NCBI GenBank assembly: GCA_910583605.1
Contig: CAJTXN010000001.1
Span: 124,001 to 188,000, forward strand
Source: an uncultured Lachnospiraceae bacterium
GTDB lineage: Bacteria > Bacillota > Clostridia > Lachnospirales > Lachnospiraceae
Length of the DNA: 64,000 nt
Direction of reading: 5' to 3'
Shown here: piece after piece, positions 9,198 to 17,834 of the stretch
How the letters are laid out: each line of letters starts with the position of its first letter
Numbering within the stretch: the first letter of the stretch is position 1
Translations under genes and position numbers: made by a program
The notes under the pieces: generated by a model
Database searches by the model: none
What the model saw: only the letters and a program-made list of their open reading frames with translations
Told to the model about the DNA's origin: nothing

Positions 9198-10373
9198 ATG
9201 AATCAGGAAAATAGAAAAAACGGTATACTCCGTCAGAGCCCGCAGTGTTTTTTAAAATCAGTTTCTTTGTTTTGGAAATTCGTGATGGTTATAACACTTG
9301 TGATTACACTGTTAATGGGTTTAGCTATTGTTTCTGCAAAATTTGCAGATTGGTACCGGGCAGGAATTTTTCGGGGGATTCAATATATAATGGCACATAT
9401 ATCTGCACTTGTTTCGATATCGGCCGGGGAAATTATGATATATTCCGGGATATTTATGACAGTATTATTGTTAGCGGCAATAATCATTGGATGTTTTTCG
9501 AATCCCGGATGTAAACAGATTCGAAAATATTATATCCGTATTGTAGTCTGTGTGCTGCTATACGTTTATGCTTCAGAAACTTTTAATTGTTTTATTCTCT
9601 ATCGGGCAGAGACATTGGAGAAGCAGTTTATCCGTCAGGGTGCAGAGTATGAAATGATAACACCGGATTCTTTAAAAAATCTGCATCAGAAAACTGTGAA
9701 AAAACTAAATGAATTATCCGGGAAATTTGAACGGGACAGTGAGGGATATATTGTTATGACGAAATCCCGGAATGCAGATTATCAGAATAAATGTAAAGAA
9801 GCACTTCGAAATCTTTCCGGGGAATTCACTCTGCTGAAGGGTTATTTTCCAAATGTTAAGATGATACGATCTTCCGGTTTTATGACACAGCAATATCTGT
9901 TAGGAATTTATTTTCCGTTTTCCATGGAGGCAAACTACAATGAACAGGCGTATATTACCAATCTGCCGGCAACGTTTTGCCATGAATTGTCTCATATGAA
10001 AGGGTATATATTAGAAGATGAGGCTAATTTTCTGGCATATCTTGCCTGTATCCGCTCAGAAGATGCATTTATGCAGTACAGCGGATATTTAAGTGTCTTA
10101 GGGTATATCGAACGGGATTTGCTTCCGCATTTGTCAGAGGAAGAAAAGACGGAAATGGTCTGGGAGAATAAACAGGTGCTTATGGATGATATTTTTGTAA
10201 AGAAGGAAGTGTTTGAGGAAATAGAAAAGAACGCTTTGTTTTCTACGGATTTTATTTCAGAAGCCACAGATATATTTCTCGATACAAATTTAAAACTTAA
10301 TGGTGTCAGTGAAGGTATTGTCAGCTATTCCCAGGTGGTAAAGCTGATATTGTTATATGAGCAGCTGGAATAA
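9198..10373 (+). CDS. DUF3810 family membrane protein, putative zinc metallopeptidase
   Basis: A 391-residue protein with three predicted N-terminal membrane segments (about residues 28-48, 71-99 and 112-135) and a large C-terminal domain. The motif HELSH at 262-266, followed by Glu275 in ILEDEANFLAYLAC, is the HExxH...E zinc-peptidase pattern of the DUF3810 family. It lies between the butyryl-CoA operon terminator and a subtilisin gene, with TAAGGAG as ribosome site. The substrate is unknown. The active-site residues are intact, so a functioning membrane-anchored metallopeptidase is a reasonable inference but is not shown. Confidence 0.8.
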   Translation: MNQENRKNGILRQSPQCFLKSVSLFWKFVMVITLVITLLMGLAIVSAKFADWYRAGIFRGIQYIMAHISALVSISAGEIMIYSGIFMTVLLLAAIIIGCFSNPGCKQIRKYYIRIVVCVLLYVYASETFNCFILYRAETLEKQFIRQGAEYEMITPDSLKNLHQKTVKKLNELSGKFERDSEGYIVMTKSRNADYQNKCKEALRNLSGEFTLLKGYFPNVKMIRSSGFMTQQYLLGIYFPFSMEANYNEQAYITNLPATFCHELSHMKGYILEDEANFLAYLACIRSEDAFMQYSGYLSVLGYIERDLLPHLSEEEKTEMVWENKQVLMDDIFVKKEVFEEIEKNALFSTDFISEATDIFLDTNLKLNGVSEGIVSYSQVVKLILLYEQLE

Positions 10374-10491
10374 ATTATAATTATGGTATGTTGAGAAGGA
10401 TTGGTTTCCGCATATTACAATACCGCATATAATGTAATAACATTGTATGGATTGTAGTCAGGTATAATGCCTGAAACATTGGGAGTTAATT

Positions 10492-11403
10492 GTGAATCGA
10501 GTTCGTAATTTGTTAAATATAGACAGACTGCATGAACAGGGAATTACGGGAAAAGGTGTGGGCATTGCCATTCTGGATACCGGGGTTTATACCCATACGG
10601 ATCTGGCCGGAAATATAGTCTGCTTTCAGGATATGATAAATGAAAGGTTGGCATTGTATGATGATAACGGGCATGGTACCCACGTGGCCGGTATAGCCAT
10701 TTCAAAAGGCACAGCATCAAAAGGAAAGTATAAAGGAATCGCGCCGGATGCCCATATTGTCATGATAAAATGTCTTAATTATATGGGAAACGGTAAAACG
10801 CCCATTGCAATTCGGGCATTGGATTTTATAAAGAAGAATTGGGAAAAATATAATATAAGAATTATTAACATATCTGTGGGCTCGGATTATGAGAAAAATG
10901 ATAAAGAGAATGAAGCGTTGATTGAAGCCGTGGAAGATATGTGGAAACAGGGATTTGTTGTAGTTGCGGCTGCAGGCAATAACGGACCGGTGGGGGGAAC
11001 TATAACCATACCGGGCTGTGCCAAAAGCATCATAACCGTTGGAGCTGCGGATGATGACCAGGAGGTGAAAATCCGGGGTCAGAGAAGCATGATACATTAT
11101 TCTGGACGGGGACCGACAGATATCTGTATTGTAAAGCCGGAAATCGTAGCGCCCGGAACTGGAATTATAAGCTGCAGCAACGGAAAAGGGCTGTATTCTT
11201 CCCAAAGCGGGACATCTATGGCTACACCAATAGTCGCCGGAAGCATTGCACTGCTGCTGGAAAAACATCCGTCTCTTACCAATAAAGAAATTAAGAGGCG
11301 GATGTTTGAAACGGCAGTGGATTTAGGGTACGATAAAAATCATCAGGGATGGGGTATGATTCATCCGGAAGGTTTAATAGCCGAAACTGTCATTAATGAG
11401 TAA
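10492..11403 (+). CDS. S8 family serine peptidase, intracellular subtilisin type
   Basis: A 303-residue subtilisin-like peptidase with an intact triad: Asp29 (AILDTGVY), His61 (DDNGHGTHVAG) and Ser242 (SGTSMATP). The oxyanion asparagine lies in AAAGNNGP. There is no signal peptide or long propeptide, so it probably acts in the cytoplasm like the intracellular serine proteases of Bacillus. It begins with GTG after GGGAG. A TATAAT at 10463 may be the -10 element of its promoter, without a good -35. Its last 30 bases overlap the end of the oppositely directed LUD gene. Confidence 0.9.
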   Translation: MNRVRNLLNIDRLHEQGITGKGVGIAILDTGVYTHTDLAGNIVCFQDMINERLALYDDNGHGTHVAGIAISKGTASKGKYKGIAPDAHIVMIKCLNYMGNGKTPIAIRALDFIKKNWEKYNIRIINISVGSDYEKNDKENEALIEAVEDMWKQGFVVVAAAGNNGPVGGTITIPGCAKSIITVGAADDDQEVKIRGQRSMIHYSGRGPTDICIVKPEIVAPGTGIISCSNGKGLYSSQSGTSMATPIVAGSIALLLEKHPSLTNKEIKRRMFETAVDLGYDKNHQGWGMIHPEGLIAETVINE

Positions 11404-12015
11404 GACTTTAATACGTCCTTTTTTATATGATTTTCTGGTAATAACAATATTACAGCACATACAGTCATCGGTCAGACATTCTGCACATCTTCCTAAATCT
11501 TTACATGGAGTATTGCGGTTCAGCCGGACGGCATTTGGCGGGGCCGCAATATTTTTTACTTTATCAATGGCGGAATCCAGAGTGTTAATAAGCTTATTTA
11601 TTCCTGCGACTACGATGACGGTTTGCGGACCATGGATAAGACAGGCCGTCCGGTTTCCGGTTCCGTCAATGTTAACCAGAATGCCGTCATAGGTAATGGC
11701 ATTTGAGCTCATAAAATAATAATCACTTAATGTATGATTGGCATACATCTGCCGGGCTTCCTGCGGTGTATGTGCATCTGCCCGGTCATATACGGTATAG
11801 AGGCCGTTTTTTAATATATTCAGGATACCGGTTTCTTTCAGGGTTTCAGAGCCGCCAAAAGCCACGGTGGAACCAGGTGACATCAGGTTTTGAACATAAT
11901 CGGCTGCCGACTCGGCTGAATCGAAATAATATCCTTCCATACCACGGGATTCCATTTTATTAATCACGTTCATAATTAATACTTTTTGTGACTGTTGTTT
12001 AACTGTTAAATTCAT
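11374..12015 (-). CDS. LUD domain protein (LutC/DUF162-like)
   Basis: A 213-residue protein of the LUD (lactate utilisation, formerly DUF162) family. The segments TVAFGGSETLKE and AQTVIVVAG-like IHGPQTVIVVAGINKL are typical, and a Cys cluster (CKDLGRCAECLTDDCMCC) lies near the C-terminus, as in stand-alone clostridial members. I use ATG at 12015 because GAGGT lies seven bases before it; an ATG at 12033 would place that site inside the gene. No lutA or lutB is next to it, so a role in lactate oxidation is not supported by context. Its 3' end overlaps the subtilisin gene by 30 bases. Confidence 0.85.
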   Translation of the reverse strand: MNLTVKQQSQKVLIMNVINKMESRGMEGYYFDSAESAADYVQNLMSPGSTVAFGGSETLKETGILNILKNGLYTVYDRADAHTPQEARQMYANHTLSDYYFMSSNAITYDGILVNIDGTGNRTACLIHGPQTVIVVAGINKLINTLDSAIDKVKNIAAPPNAVRLNRNTPCKDLGRCAECLTDDCMCCNIVITRKSYKKGRIKVLLINDSFGY

Positions 12016-12043
12016 ATAAATACCTCTTTTCAATTGAAAATTT

Positions 12044-12067
12044 TGTCGAAAAAACGATTAATCGACA
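12044..12067. promoter_or_regulatory. Inverted repeat upstream of the LUD gene
   Basis: TGTCGA (12044-12049) and TCGACA (12062-12067) form a spaced palindrome 29 bases upstream of the LUD start codon. It could be an operator. The rest of 12068-12315 is very AT-rich and holds the promoter listed next but no gene that I can see. Confidence 0.3.
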
Positions 12068-12126
12068 TTATTTTACATTTTAACACATAAATTAATAAAA
12101 TAAAGCAATTTAATAAAAAATTAGTA

Positions 12127-12155
12127 TTGAAAAATTGGAAGTTTATGTATATTAT
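12127..12155 (+). promoter_or_regulatory. Probable promoter of the SSB-like gene
   Basis: TTGAAA (12127-12132), 17 bases, TATTAT (12150-12155). It would give a leader of about 150 bases. AT-rich surroundings lower the certainty. Confidence 0.45.
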
Positions 12156-12315
12156 ATATAAGAAAGTGTCATATAAGGTATATGAAATACTATTTAATAC
12201 ATAAAAAATATTTATTTTATGAAATATTTAGTTCTAAAAAGTAAGTTTGCTACATATACTGATAAAGATAAAATTATTTTAAGAAACCTAAATGGGTTAA
12301 GAAGGGAGAAATACA

Positions 12316-12966
12316 ATGGTAGATAAGGTTATTGAAAACAACCGTGTAAGTATTATAGGAGAGATCGTTTCGGATTTTCGATTCAGTCATGAGGTGTTTG
12401 GCGAGGGATTTTACATCATTGATGTATCTGTCAACCGGTTAAGTGATATGACAGATATTATTCCGCTTATGGTTTCCGAGCGTCTGGTAGACGTAAAACA
12501 GAGCTATATCGGACAGCTGGTGGAGGCCACAGGGCAGTTCCGCTCGTATAATAAACATGATGGTATAAGAAACAAGCTTGTATTATCTATATTTGTCAGA
12601 GACTGGCAGCTGATAGAGGAAAATCAGGAATCAGGTAAAACAAATCAGATATTTCTGGATGGTTTCATATGTAAATCACCTATATATAGAAAAACCCCTC
12701 TTGGCAGAGAGATATCAGATTTACTAATAGCTGTTAACAGACCATATGGAAAATCAGACTATATTCCATGTATCGCATGGGGAAGAAATGCAAGATTTGC
12801 CTCATCCTTTGAAGTCGGAAAACGGATTCAGGTATGGGGACGCGTACAAAGTCGTGATTATGTTAAAAAAATAAATGAAACGGATACGGAGAAACATACC
12901 GCATATGAAGTGTCTGTCAGCAAGCTGGAATATGTAAATGACGAAGAACGAGAAGAAGATAAATAA
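12316..12966 (+). CDS. Single-stranded DNA-binding-like protein with two OB folds
   Basis: A 216-residue protein that appears to hold two OB-fold halves: residues about 1-105 (NRVSIIGEIVSDFRFSHEVFGEGFY...) and about 110-210 (IFLDGFICKSPIYRKTPLGREISDLLIAVNRP... followed by YIPCIAWGRNARFASSFEVGKRIQVWGRVQSRDY). The second half closely resembles SSB/PriB proteins, including the PCIAWG strand. A tail rich in Glu and Asp ends the protein, recalling the acidic tip of SSB, although the usual terminal DDxPF is not present. The housekeeping SSB is probably elsewhere; this duplicated-OB type occurs in Lachnospiraceae. Its exact role is not known to me. Confidence 0.75.
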   Translation: MVDKVIENNRVSIIGEIVSDFRFSHEVFGEGFYIIDVSVNRLSDMTDIIPLMVSERLVDVKQSYIGQLVEATGQFRSYNKHDGIRNKLVLSIFVRDWQLIEENQESGKTNQIFLDGFICKSPIYRKTPLGREISDLLIAVNRPYGKSDYIPCIAWGRNARFASSFEVGKRIQVWGRVQSRDYVKKINETDTEKHTAYEVSVSKLEYVNDEEREEDK

Positions 12967-13047
12967 GATTGGATTGCATTATCTGGTAATATCTGCTATC
13001 ATATAGGCGTAATTCAAAATTATGAAATTTGAGGTGTAAGATAAATC

Positions 13048-13536
13048 ATGAACAAAGGATGCGTACAGGTTTTTTGTGGAAAAGGAGATGGAAAATCATC
13101 TGCCGCCATCGGAAAAGGTCTGTTTGCTGCAATAGATGGTAAGCAGGTTATAGTTGTTCAGTTTATGAAGGAGAGAAACGAGAACGAAGCTAAATTTTTC
13201 CAAAGACTGGAACCTGAGATTAAATTATTCCGATTTGAGAAATCAGAGATATGTTTTAATGACTTGTCGGAAAGCGAAAAGCATGATGAAGTTACAAATA
13301 TCAGAAACGGTTTGAATTATGCCAAAAAGGTATTGACTATCGGAGAATGTGATATATTAATCCTGGATGAGGTATTGGGACTGGTGGACGAAGGCATTAT
13401 CGAATGGAAAGAATTATTACCGATTCTGGAAGTTCGTTCGGAAGAAACATCGGTATTTCTTACCGGGAGAGTTCTGCCGGATGAACTGATACCTTATGTC
13501 GATTCCGTATCAAAAATAGAAAGTGCAATTGATTGA
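13048..13536 (+). CDS. CobO/BtuR-like ATP:corrinoid adenosyltransferase family protein
   Basis: A 162-residue P-loop protein of the CobO/CobP/BtuR family. The Walker A region GKGDGKSSAA is at residues 10-19, VIVVQFMKE follows, and ILILDEVLGLVDEG is the Walker B-like segment. True BtuR enzymes carry a GKGKGKTTAA loop and adenosylate cobalamin; this shorter variant with GDGKSSA may do the same or have a related function. No other cobalamin genes adjoin it, though metH (27403) shows that the cell uses B12. It starts after GAGGTG. Confidence 0.72.
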   Translation: MNKGCVQVFCGKGDGKSSAAIGKGLFAAIDGKQVIVVQFMKERNENEAKFFQRLEPEIKLFRFEKSEICFNDLSESEKHDEVTNIRNGLNYAKKVLTIGECDILILDEVLGLVDEGIIEWKELLPILEVRSEETSVFLTGRVLPDELIPYVDSVSKIESAID

Positions 13537-13544
13537 TAAAAGCA

Positions 13545-13573
13545 TTGACAATAAAATATCTTAGTGTTATTAT
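13545..13573 (+). promoter_or_regulatory. Promoter of dapA-dapB
   Basis: TTGACA (13545-13550), 17 bases, TATTAT (13568-13573). Transcription would start near 13580, directly in front of the lysine riboswitch. Confidence 0.82.
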
Positions 13574-13604
13574 ATGACAATAAGCGACAGATTAGACGTT
13601 TATA

Positions 13605-13790
13605 AATTTGCAGTAGAGGTTGCGTATCAAATCAGTAATCCGGAGGATGTGTCAGGCACAGATGAGACCGGAAGAAAGGGTGTTACGCCGAAAGAGCATA
13701 TATCCTGTGTATACGTTCTTGGGCATATGGTTAAGAACCATATGACTGTCATCTTTATATGAAGATGGTGAGCTACAATGCGTTTGGATA
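13605..13790 (+). promoter_or_regulatory. Lysine riboswitch (L box)
   Basis: The leader shows the conserved L-box pieces in order: GTAGAGGTTGCG at the 5' side, AGTAA, GGGTGTTACGCCGAAAGAGC, TTGGGCATATGG, ACTGTCATC and GGTGAGCTAC at the 3' side. These correspond to the five-way junction of the lysine aptamer. It precedes a terminator and then dapA, the first committed enzyme of lysine/diaminopimelate synthesis. Expected action: lysine binding favours the terminator and lowers expression of dapA-dapB. A 62-codon open frame across this region is not a gene. Confidence 0.9.
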
Positions 13791-13804
13791 TTATGACGGT
13801 GATT

Positions 13805-13832
13805 GGGCTGACCATTTTGGTTAGCCCTTTTT
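13805..13832 (+). terminator. Riboswitch-controlled terminator before dapA
   Basis: GGGCTGACC (13805-13813) pairs with GGTTAGCCC (13819-13827), followed by TTTTT. It lies just downstream of the lysine aptamer and is its likely expression platform. Confidence 0.88.
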
Positions 13833-13909
13833 AAATTTGACCGGCAGACGGCAGCTGGTTGTGTGACTGTGCCGCAGCCGAAACAGGAAGATAGGATTGG
13901 AGGATTATT

Positions 13910-14803
13910 ATGTCGATATTTACAGGTGCCGGAGTTGCAATTGTTACACCAATGAATCTGGATGGAAGCGTTAATTTTGATAAACTTGGTGAGTTAATTG
14001 AACAACAGATAGCAGGAAAAACAGATGCAATTATTATTTGCGGAACAACAGGTGAGTCTTCTACCCTTACACACGAGGAACATCTGGAATGTATTAAATA
14101 TGCAGTTGAGAAAACAGCAAAACGGATACCGGTCATTGCGGGAACCGGTTCCAACTGTACAGATACAGCAATCTATCTGTCCACAGAGGCAGAAAAATAC
14201 GGTGCGGACGGCGTATTACTGGTGACACCGTATTATAATAAAGCAACCCAGAACGGATTGGCTGAACATTTTATCAGGATAGCTTCTGCCATTCAAATAC
14301 CTGTTATATTGTATAATGTACCAGGCAGGACCGGATGTAATATCCTTCCTGAGACGGTGGTGCGCATTGCAAAGGAAGCAGAAAACGTTGTGGCAGTAAA
14401 GGAAGCCAGCGGTAATATTTCCCAGGTTGCAAAACTGGCTGCTTTGATACGGGAAGAAAAACTGGAGTTTGATATTTATTCCGGAAATGATGACCAGATT
14501 GTTCCGGTACTGGCCCTTGGCGGAAAAGGTGTTATATCCGTATTATCCAATGTTGCTCCGGAAAATACGCATAACATTGTGCAGACATATCTGGATGGAG
14601 ATGTTCAGACCAGTTTAAACCTGCAGCTTCAGGCACTTTCCCTGATTGATGCATTATTCTGTGAAGTAAATCCGATTCCTGTTAAAGCTGCATTAAATCT
14701 GATGGGAATGAATGTGGGAGGTTTGCGCAGACCTTTGACCACCATGGAGGATTCAAATCAGGCAAAACTGAAAAAAGCCATGGAAGAATACGGAATATTG
14801 TAA
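13910..14803 (+). CDS. dapA: 4-hydroxy-tetrahydrodipicolinate synthase
   Basis: Condenses pyruvate with aspartate semialdehyde, the first committed step of the diaminopimelate/lysine pathway. The 297-residue TIM-barrel protein has the signature GTTGESSTLTHEEH, Tyr135 (ILYNVPGRTG) and the Schiff-base Lys164 (VAVKEASGN). AGGATTATT precedes the ATG. It is controlled by the lysine riboswitch just upstream and is followed 36 bases later by dapB, so the two form an operon. Confidence 0.97.
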   Translation: MSIFTGAGVAIVTPMNLDGSVNFDKLGELIEQQIAGKTDAIIICGTTGESSTLTHEEHLECIKYAVEKTAKRIPVIAGTGSNCTDTAIYLSTEAEKYGADGVLLVTPYYNKATQNGLAEHFIRIASAIQIPVILYNVPGRTGCNILPETVVRIAKEAENVVAVKEASGNISQVAKLAALIREEKLEFDIYSGNDDQIVPVLALGGKGVISVLSNVAPENTHNIVQTYLDGDVQTSLNLQLQALSLIDALFCEVNPIPVKAALNLMGMNVGGLRRPLTTMEDSNQAKLKKAMEEYGIL

Positions 14804-14839
14804 GATTACTAAATTGTGTGACGGAAAGAGGAATATACG

Positions 14840-15598
14840 ATGATAAAAATTATAATGCATGGATGTAACGGTAAAATGGGGCAGGTTATATCGGATATAG
14901 TGGAACAGGATGATAATGCAGTGATAACGGCAGGAATTGATATTGTTGATAACCGGCCGAACAGTTATCCGGTGTATACGGATATTAAGCAATGTGATGC
15001 AGAAGCTGACGTTGTAATCGACTTTTCATCGGCTGCGGCAGTTGATCCTCTGATGGAGTATTGCGAAAAAAGAAATCTGCCTCTTGTATTATGTTCTACC
15101 GGATTGTCCGAAGAACAGATTACCAATATTCATAAACTGAGCAATAAACTTGCGATTTTAAAATCTGCAAATATGTCCTTTGGCGTGAATACTGTTATGA
15201 AAGTATTAAAAAATGTGACAAAACTTTTGGCAGAAGCAGGGTATGATATTGAAATAGTAGAAAAACATCACAATCAGAAAGTGGATGCTCCAAGCGGAAC
15301 AGCAATTGCGCTGGCAGATGTTATGAATGAAGAATTAAATAACGAATATGAATATCGTTACGATAGAAGTGATATCAGGGAAAAAAGAAAGAAAAAGGAA
15401 ATCGGAATTTCCGCGGTACGTGGTGGTACAATAGTGGGAGATCACGATATAATATTTGCCGGAACCGATGAAGTAATAGAAATCAGTCATCGTGCATATT
15501 CCAAGGCGGTTTTTGCCAAAGGTGCGGTGGAGGCTGCCAAGTTTCTTGCCGGAAAACCGGCGGGATTATATGATATGAGCGATGTCATCAGCGTATAA
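14840..15598 (+). CDS. dapB: 4-hydroxy-tetrahydrodipicolinate reductase
   Basis: Reduces the DapA product with NAD(P)H. The N-terminus shows a short Rossmann loop (HGCNGKMGQ). The segment EIVEKHHNQKVDAPSGTA contains the catalytic histidine and lysine motif of DapB, and VRGGTIVGDHDIIFAG is also conserved. At 252 residues it is normal. It shares the lysine-regulated transcript with dapA. No terminator was recognised in the 88 bases after it. Confidence 0.96.
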   Translation: MIKIIMHGCNGKMGQVISDIVEQDDNAVITAGIDIVDNRPNSYPVYTDIKQCDAEADVVIDFSSAAAVDPLMEYCEKRNLPLVLCSTGLSEEQITNIHKLSNKLAILKSANMSFGVNTVMKVLKNVTKLLAEAGYDIEIVEKHHNQKVDAPSGTAIALADVMNEELNNEYEYRYDRSDIREKRKKKEIGISAVRGGTIVGDHDIIFAGTDEVIEISHRAYSKAVFAKGAVEAAKFLAGKPAGLYDMSDVISV

Positions 15599-15686
15599 AT
15601 TTTTCCAGTGTTTTCCGTTATAAAGAATACAGAATTGCACATATTATTAATGTTTAAAGAATTCGTTTAATAGTATGGAGGTAAAT

Positions 15687-16040
15687 ATGAATAATTCTTA
15701 TGAAAACAGAAAATCTGTTAAAGTCCGTAAGAACGGAAAACGGAAAGTCTTATTAATTGCCATGCTTGTGGCACTGTTCGGTGCTATAACTACTGCCTGC
15801 GGAACAGATGATGACAAAGACAATAACAAAAAGACTGAGGCAACATCTGATAACAACAAAGATAATAATGACAGCAACACGGATAATACCAACAGTTCTA
15901 ATGATGGAAGGAGCATTGACAGAAACGGAGACGGTGTTTTAGATGATATCGGTGATGATATCCGGGATGGCGTGGATGATATTGGCGATGATATCAGCAA
16001 AGGTGTAGATGATTTAGACGGTAAGAATAACAATAGATAG
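15687..16040 (+). CDS. Small Asp/Asn-rich lipoprotein-like protein
   Basis: A 117-residue protein. I use ATG at 15687 because GGAGGT lies just before it. The N-terminus is basic, followed by a hydrophobic stretch (LLIAMLVALFGAITTAC) whose Cys could be a lipidation site, although the preceding TTA is a weak lipobox. The rest is nearly all Asp, Asn, Ser and Lys. Residues after about 75 repeat the unit DDIGDDIxxGVDD twice, preceded by DRNGDGVLDD, which looks like a calcium-binding loop. lgt, the enzyme that lipidates such proteins, is convergent next door. Function unknown. Confidence 0.7.
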   Translation: MNNSYENRKSVKVRKNGKRKVLLIAMLVALFGAITTACGTDDDKDNNKKTEATSDNNKDNNDSNTDNTNSSNDGRSIDRNGDGVLDDIGDDIRDGVDDIGDDISKGVDDLDGKNNNR

Positions 16041-16047
16041 AAAAAGT

Positions 16048-16081
16048 GCAGCAGTTAAATAAAATAACTGCTGCCTTTTTT
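16048..16081. terminator. Bidirectional terminator between the lipoprotein gene and lgt
   Basis: GCAGCAGTTA (16048-16057) and TAACTGCTGC (16065-16074) make a perfect 10-bp stem with a T-run on the plus strand. On the minus strand a similar T-rich tract follows, so it can serve both converging genes. Confidence 0.9.
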
Positions 16082-16093
16082 ATGATGAAAGGA

Positions 16094-16894
16094 TTACATA
16101 TCGGAATCTGTGGTTTCATGGGTTGTTTCCGGCCTTTTTTTTAGCAGAAATATACCGAGCGGTATTAAAAACAGGCTGATCCACTGGGAGGTAGAGATAC
16201 CCAGCAATATACCACGCTCCACGTCTCCTCTTAAAAATTCCAGGGAAAACCGGATGACCGAATAACATATCAGATATATTCCAAGCAGGGAACCGTCTTT
16301 CCTCGGCTTTTTTGCATAAAAGAATAAAAACAGGAATAATACAAGATTAATCAGGGCTTCCAAAAGCTGCACCGGAAACCGGGAAACGGAGCCAAGTCCT
16401 TCCACGTAATCATTGTGCGGGTAGGTAACAGCCAGAGGGCCGCTATATTCAATACCATAACAGCAGCCGCCTAAAAAACAGCCGATACGTCCGAATCCGT
16501 GAACCAGAGGAATTACGGGTGCAATAATATTTGTAAAACGCAGAAAATCATATTCCATTCGTCTGCAGAAGAACAGATACATCAGCAGAGCCCCGATCAG
16601 GCCGCCGTAGAATACATATCCGCCGAAGAGGTAGGAAATGGTTTCGGGAATATGAGTTTTTACATAATCAAAATGGCTGGACAGATTCGGGATTACCGTA
16701 ATCATATATAAAATCTTTGCGCCGGCAATCATTCCTGCACTTGCAAGGATGGTGGACAGTACAATATCAATTTTCTGGACCTGATACCTGCAGGCGGAAT
16801 ATGCGGCAAAAAAAATTCCGATGATCAGGCCGATTAATATCATGGTTCCGTAAGAGGGAACGGTGAGGGGACCTAAATGAATGATTGGATACAT
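16094..16894 (-). CDS. lgt: Prolipoprotein diacylglyceryl transferase
   Basis: Transfers diacylglycerol from phosphatidylglycerol to the lipobox cysteine of prolipoproteins in the cytoplasmic membrane. The 266-residue multi-pass protein has the Lgt signature HGFGRIGCFLGGCCYG, including the essential His and Arg, and FPVQLLEALINLV. I use ATG at 16894 because GAGGA precedes it by five bases; an ATG at 16906 overlaps that site. A promoter (TTGCAT, 17 bases, TAAAAT) lies at 16964-16992 on the same strand. The gene is divergent from the amidase gene. Confidence 0.95.
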   Translation of the reverse strand: MYPIIHLGPLTVPSYGTMILIGLIIGIFFAAYSACRYQVQKIDIVLSTILASAGMIAGAKILYMITVIPNLSSHFDYVKTHIPETISYLFGGYVFYGGLIGALLMYLFFCRRMEYDFLRFTNIIAPVIPLVHGFGRIGCFLGGCCYGIEYSGPLAVTYPHNDYVEGLGSVSRFPVQLLEALINLVLFLFLFFYAKKPRKDGSLLGIYLICYSVIRFSLEFLRGDVERGILLGISTSQWISLFLIPLGIFLLKKRPETTHETTDSDM

Positions 16895-16963
16895 AAAATT
16901 CCTCATTTCTATATGGTTTATCTTTGACGCTCATATTCTGAATTATGACGCACAGACAAAGCA

Positions 16964-16992
16964 ATTTTATCATAGAATAATAAAAAATGCAA
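16964..16992 (-). promoter_or_regulatory. Promoter of lgt
   Basis: On the minus strand TTGCAT (complement of 16987-16992), 17 bases and TAAAAT (complement of 16964-16969). It lies in the gap between the divergent lgt and amidase genes. Confidence 0.6.
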
Positions 16993-17006
16993 AAGGATGT
17001 GTAGCT

Positions 17007-17768
17007 ATGGCATACACAGTTATTATAGACGCCGGACACGGAGGTTCGGATTATGGTGCAACTTATGAGGGAAGAAGGGAGAAAGACGATAATTTAAATC
17101 TGGCATTGGCAGTCGGAAGGATTTTGGAGGATAATTGTGTAAATGTGGAATATACCAGAACAACCGATATCTATAATACGCCATATGAAAAGGCCGTGAT
17201 GGGAAATAATTCCGGCGCGGATTTTTTTGTATCCATTCATAGAAATGCGGTTCCTACACCGAATACTGCCAGCGGTATAGAAACACTGGTATATGATGAT
17301 AATGGAATTAAAGCCAGAATGGCACGAAATATTAATTCGGAATTATCTAAATTAGGATTTATCAACAGAGGCGTTATTGAACGACCAAATCTGGTGGTAC
17401 TGAAACGTACCAGAATACCTGCGGTTTTGGTGGAAGCCGGATTTATTGATAATGAAAGAGACAATGCATTATTTGATGAAAAATTCGAAGAAATTGCCCA
17501 GGCGATTGCAGACGGAATTCTGGAAACCATTGGTGTCCAGTGCGAACAGAATCCGAAATTATACCGGGTACAGGTTGGGGCCTTCCGGAGAAGAGAAAAT
17601 GCAGATGCCTTATTAAATGAGCTGAAAGCAAAAGGATATCCGGCTTTTATCGTAATGGAGGACGGACTTTACAGAGTGCAGAGCGGGGCATTTGCAGTGC
17701 TGGATAATGCGGTAAAGATGGAAGAACGGCTGAGACGGGATGGATATAATACTTTTATTACCACATAA
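17007..17768 (+). CDS. N-acetylmuramoyl-L-alanine amidase with SPOR domain
   Basis: Cleaves the bond between N-acetylmuramic acid and L-alanine in peptidoglycan. Residues 1-175 are an Amidase_3 domain with zinc ligands His11 (IDAGHGG), Glu25 (RREKDDN) and His78 (VSIHRNA), and the catalytic glutamate in VLVEAGFIDNE. Residues about 183-253 are a SPOR domain (YRVQVGAFRRRENADALLNEL ... LYRVQSGAF), which binds denuded septal glycan. ATG at 17007 follows AAAGGAT; an in-frame ATG at 16881 would overlap lgt. No signal peptide is visible, as in the CwlC-type sporulation amidases that act during mother-cell lysis; that role is an inference. Confidence 0.9.
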   Translation: MAYTVIIDAGHGGSDYGATYEGRREKDDNLNLALAVGRILEDNCVNVEYTRTTDIYNTPYEKAVMGNNSGADFFVSIHRNAVPTPNTASGIETLVYDDNGIKARMARNINSELSKLGFINRGVIERPNLVVLKRTRIPAVLVEAGFIDNERDNALFDEKFEEIAQAIADGILETIGVQCEQNPKLYRVQVGAFRRRENADALLNELKAKGYPAFIVMEDGLYRVQSGAFAVLDNAVKMEERLRRDGYNTFITT

Positions 17769-17834
17769 AATGAGGGTTTTCAATGTTGCAGTTCGGTTGG
17801 GAGACTGGGCTGCAACTAATTTTAAATGTGGTTG

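Noticed and set aside
13574..13762. A 62-codon open frame between the CobO-like gene and dapA
   Set aside because: It lies across the lysine riboswitch, starts at the promoter and has no ribosome site; the conserved sequence there is RNA structure.
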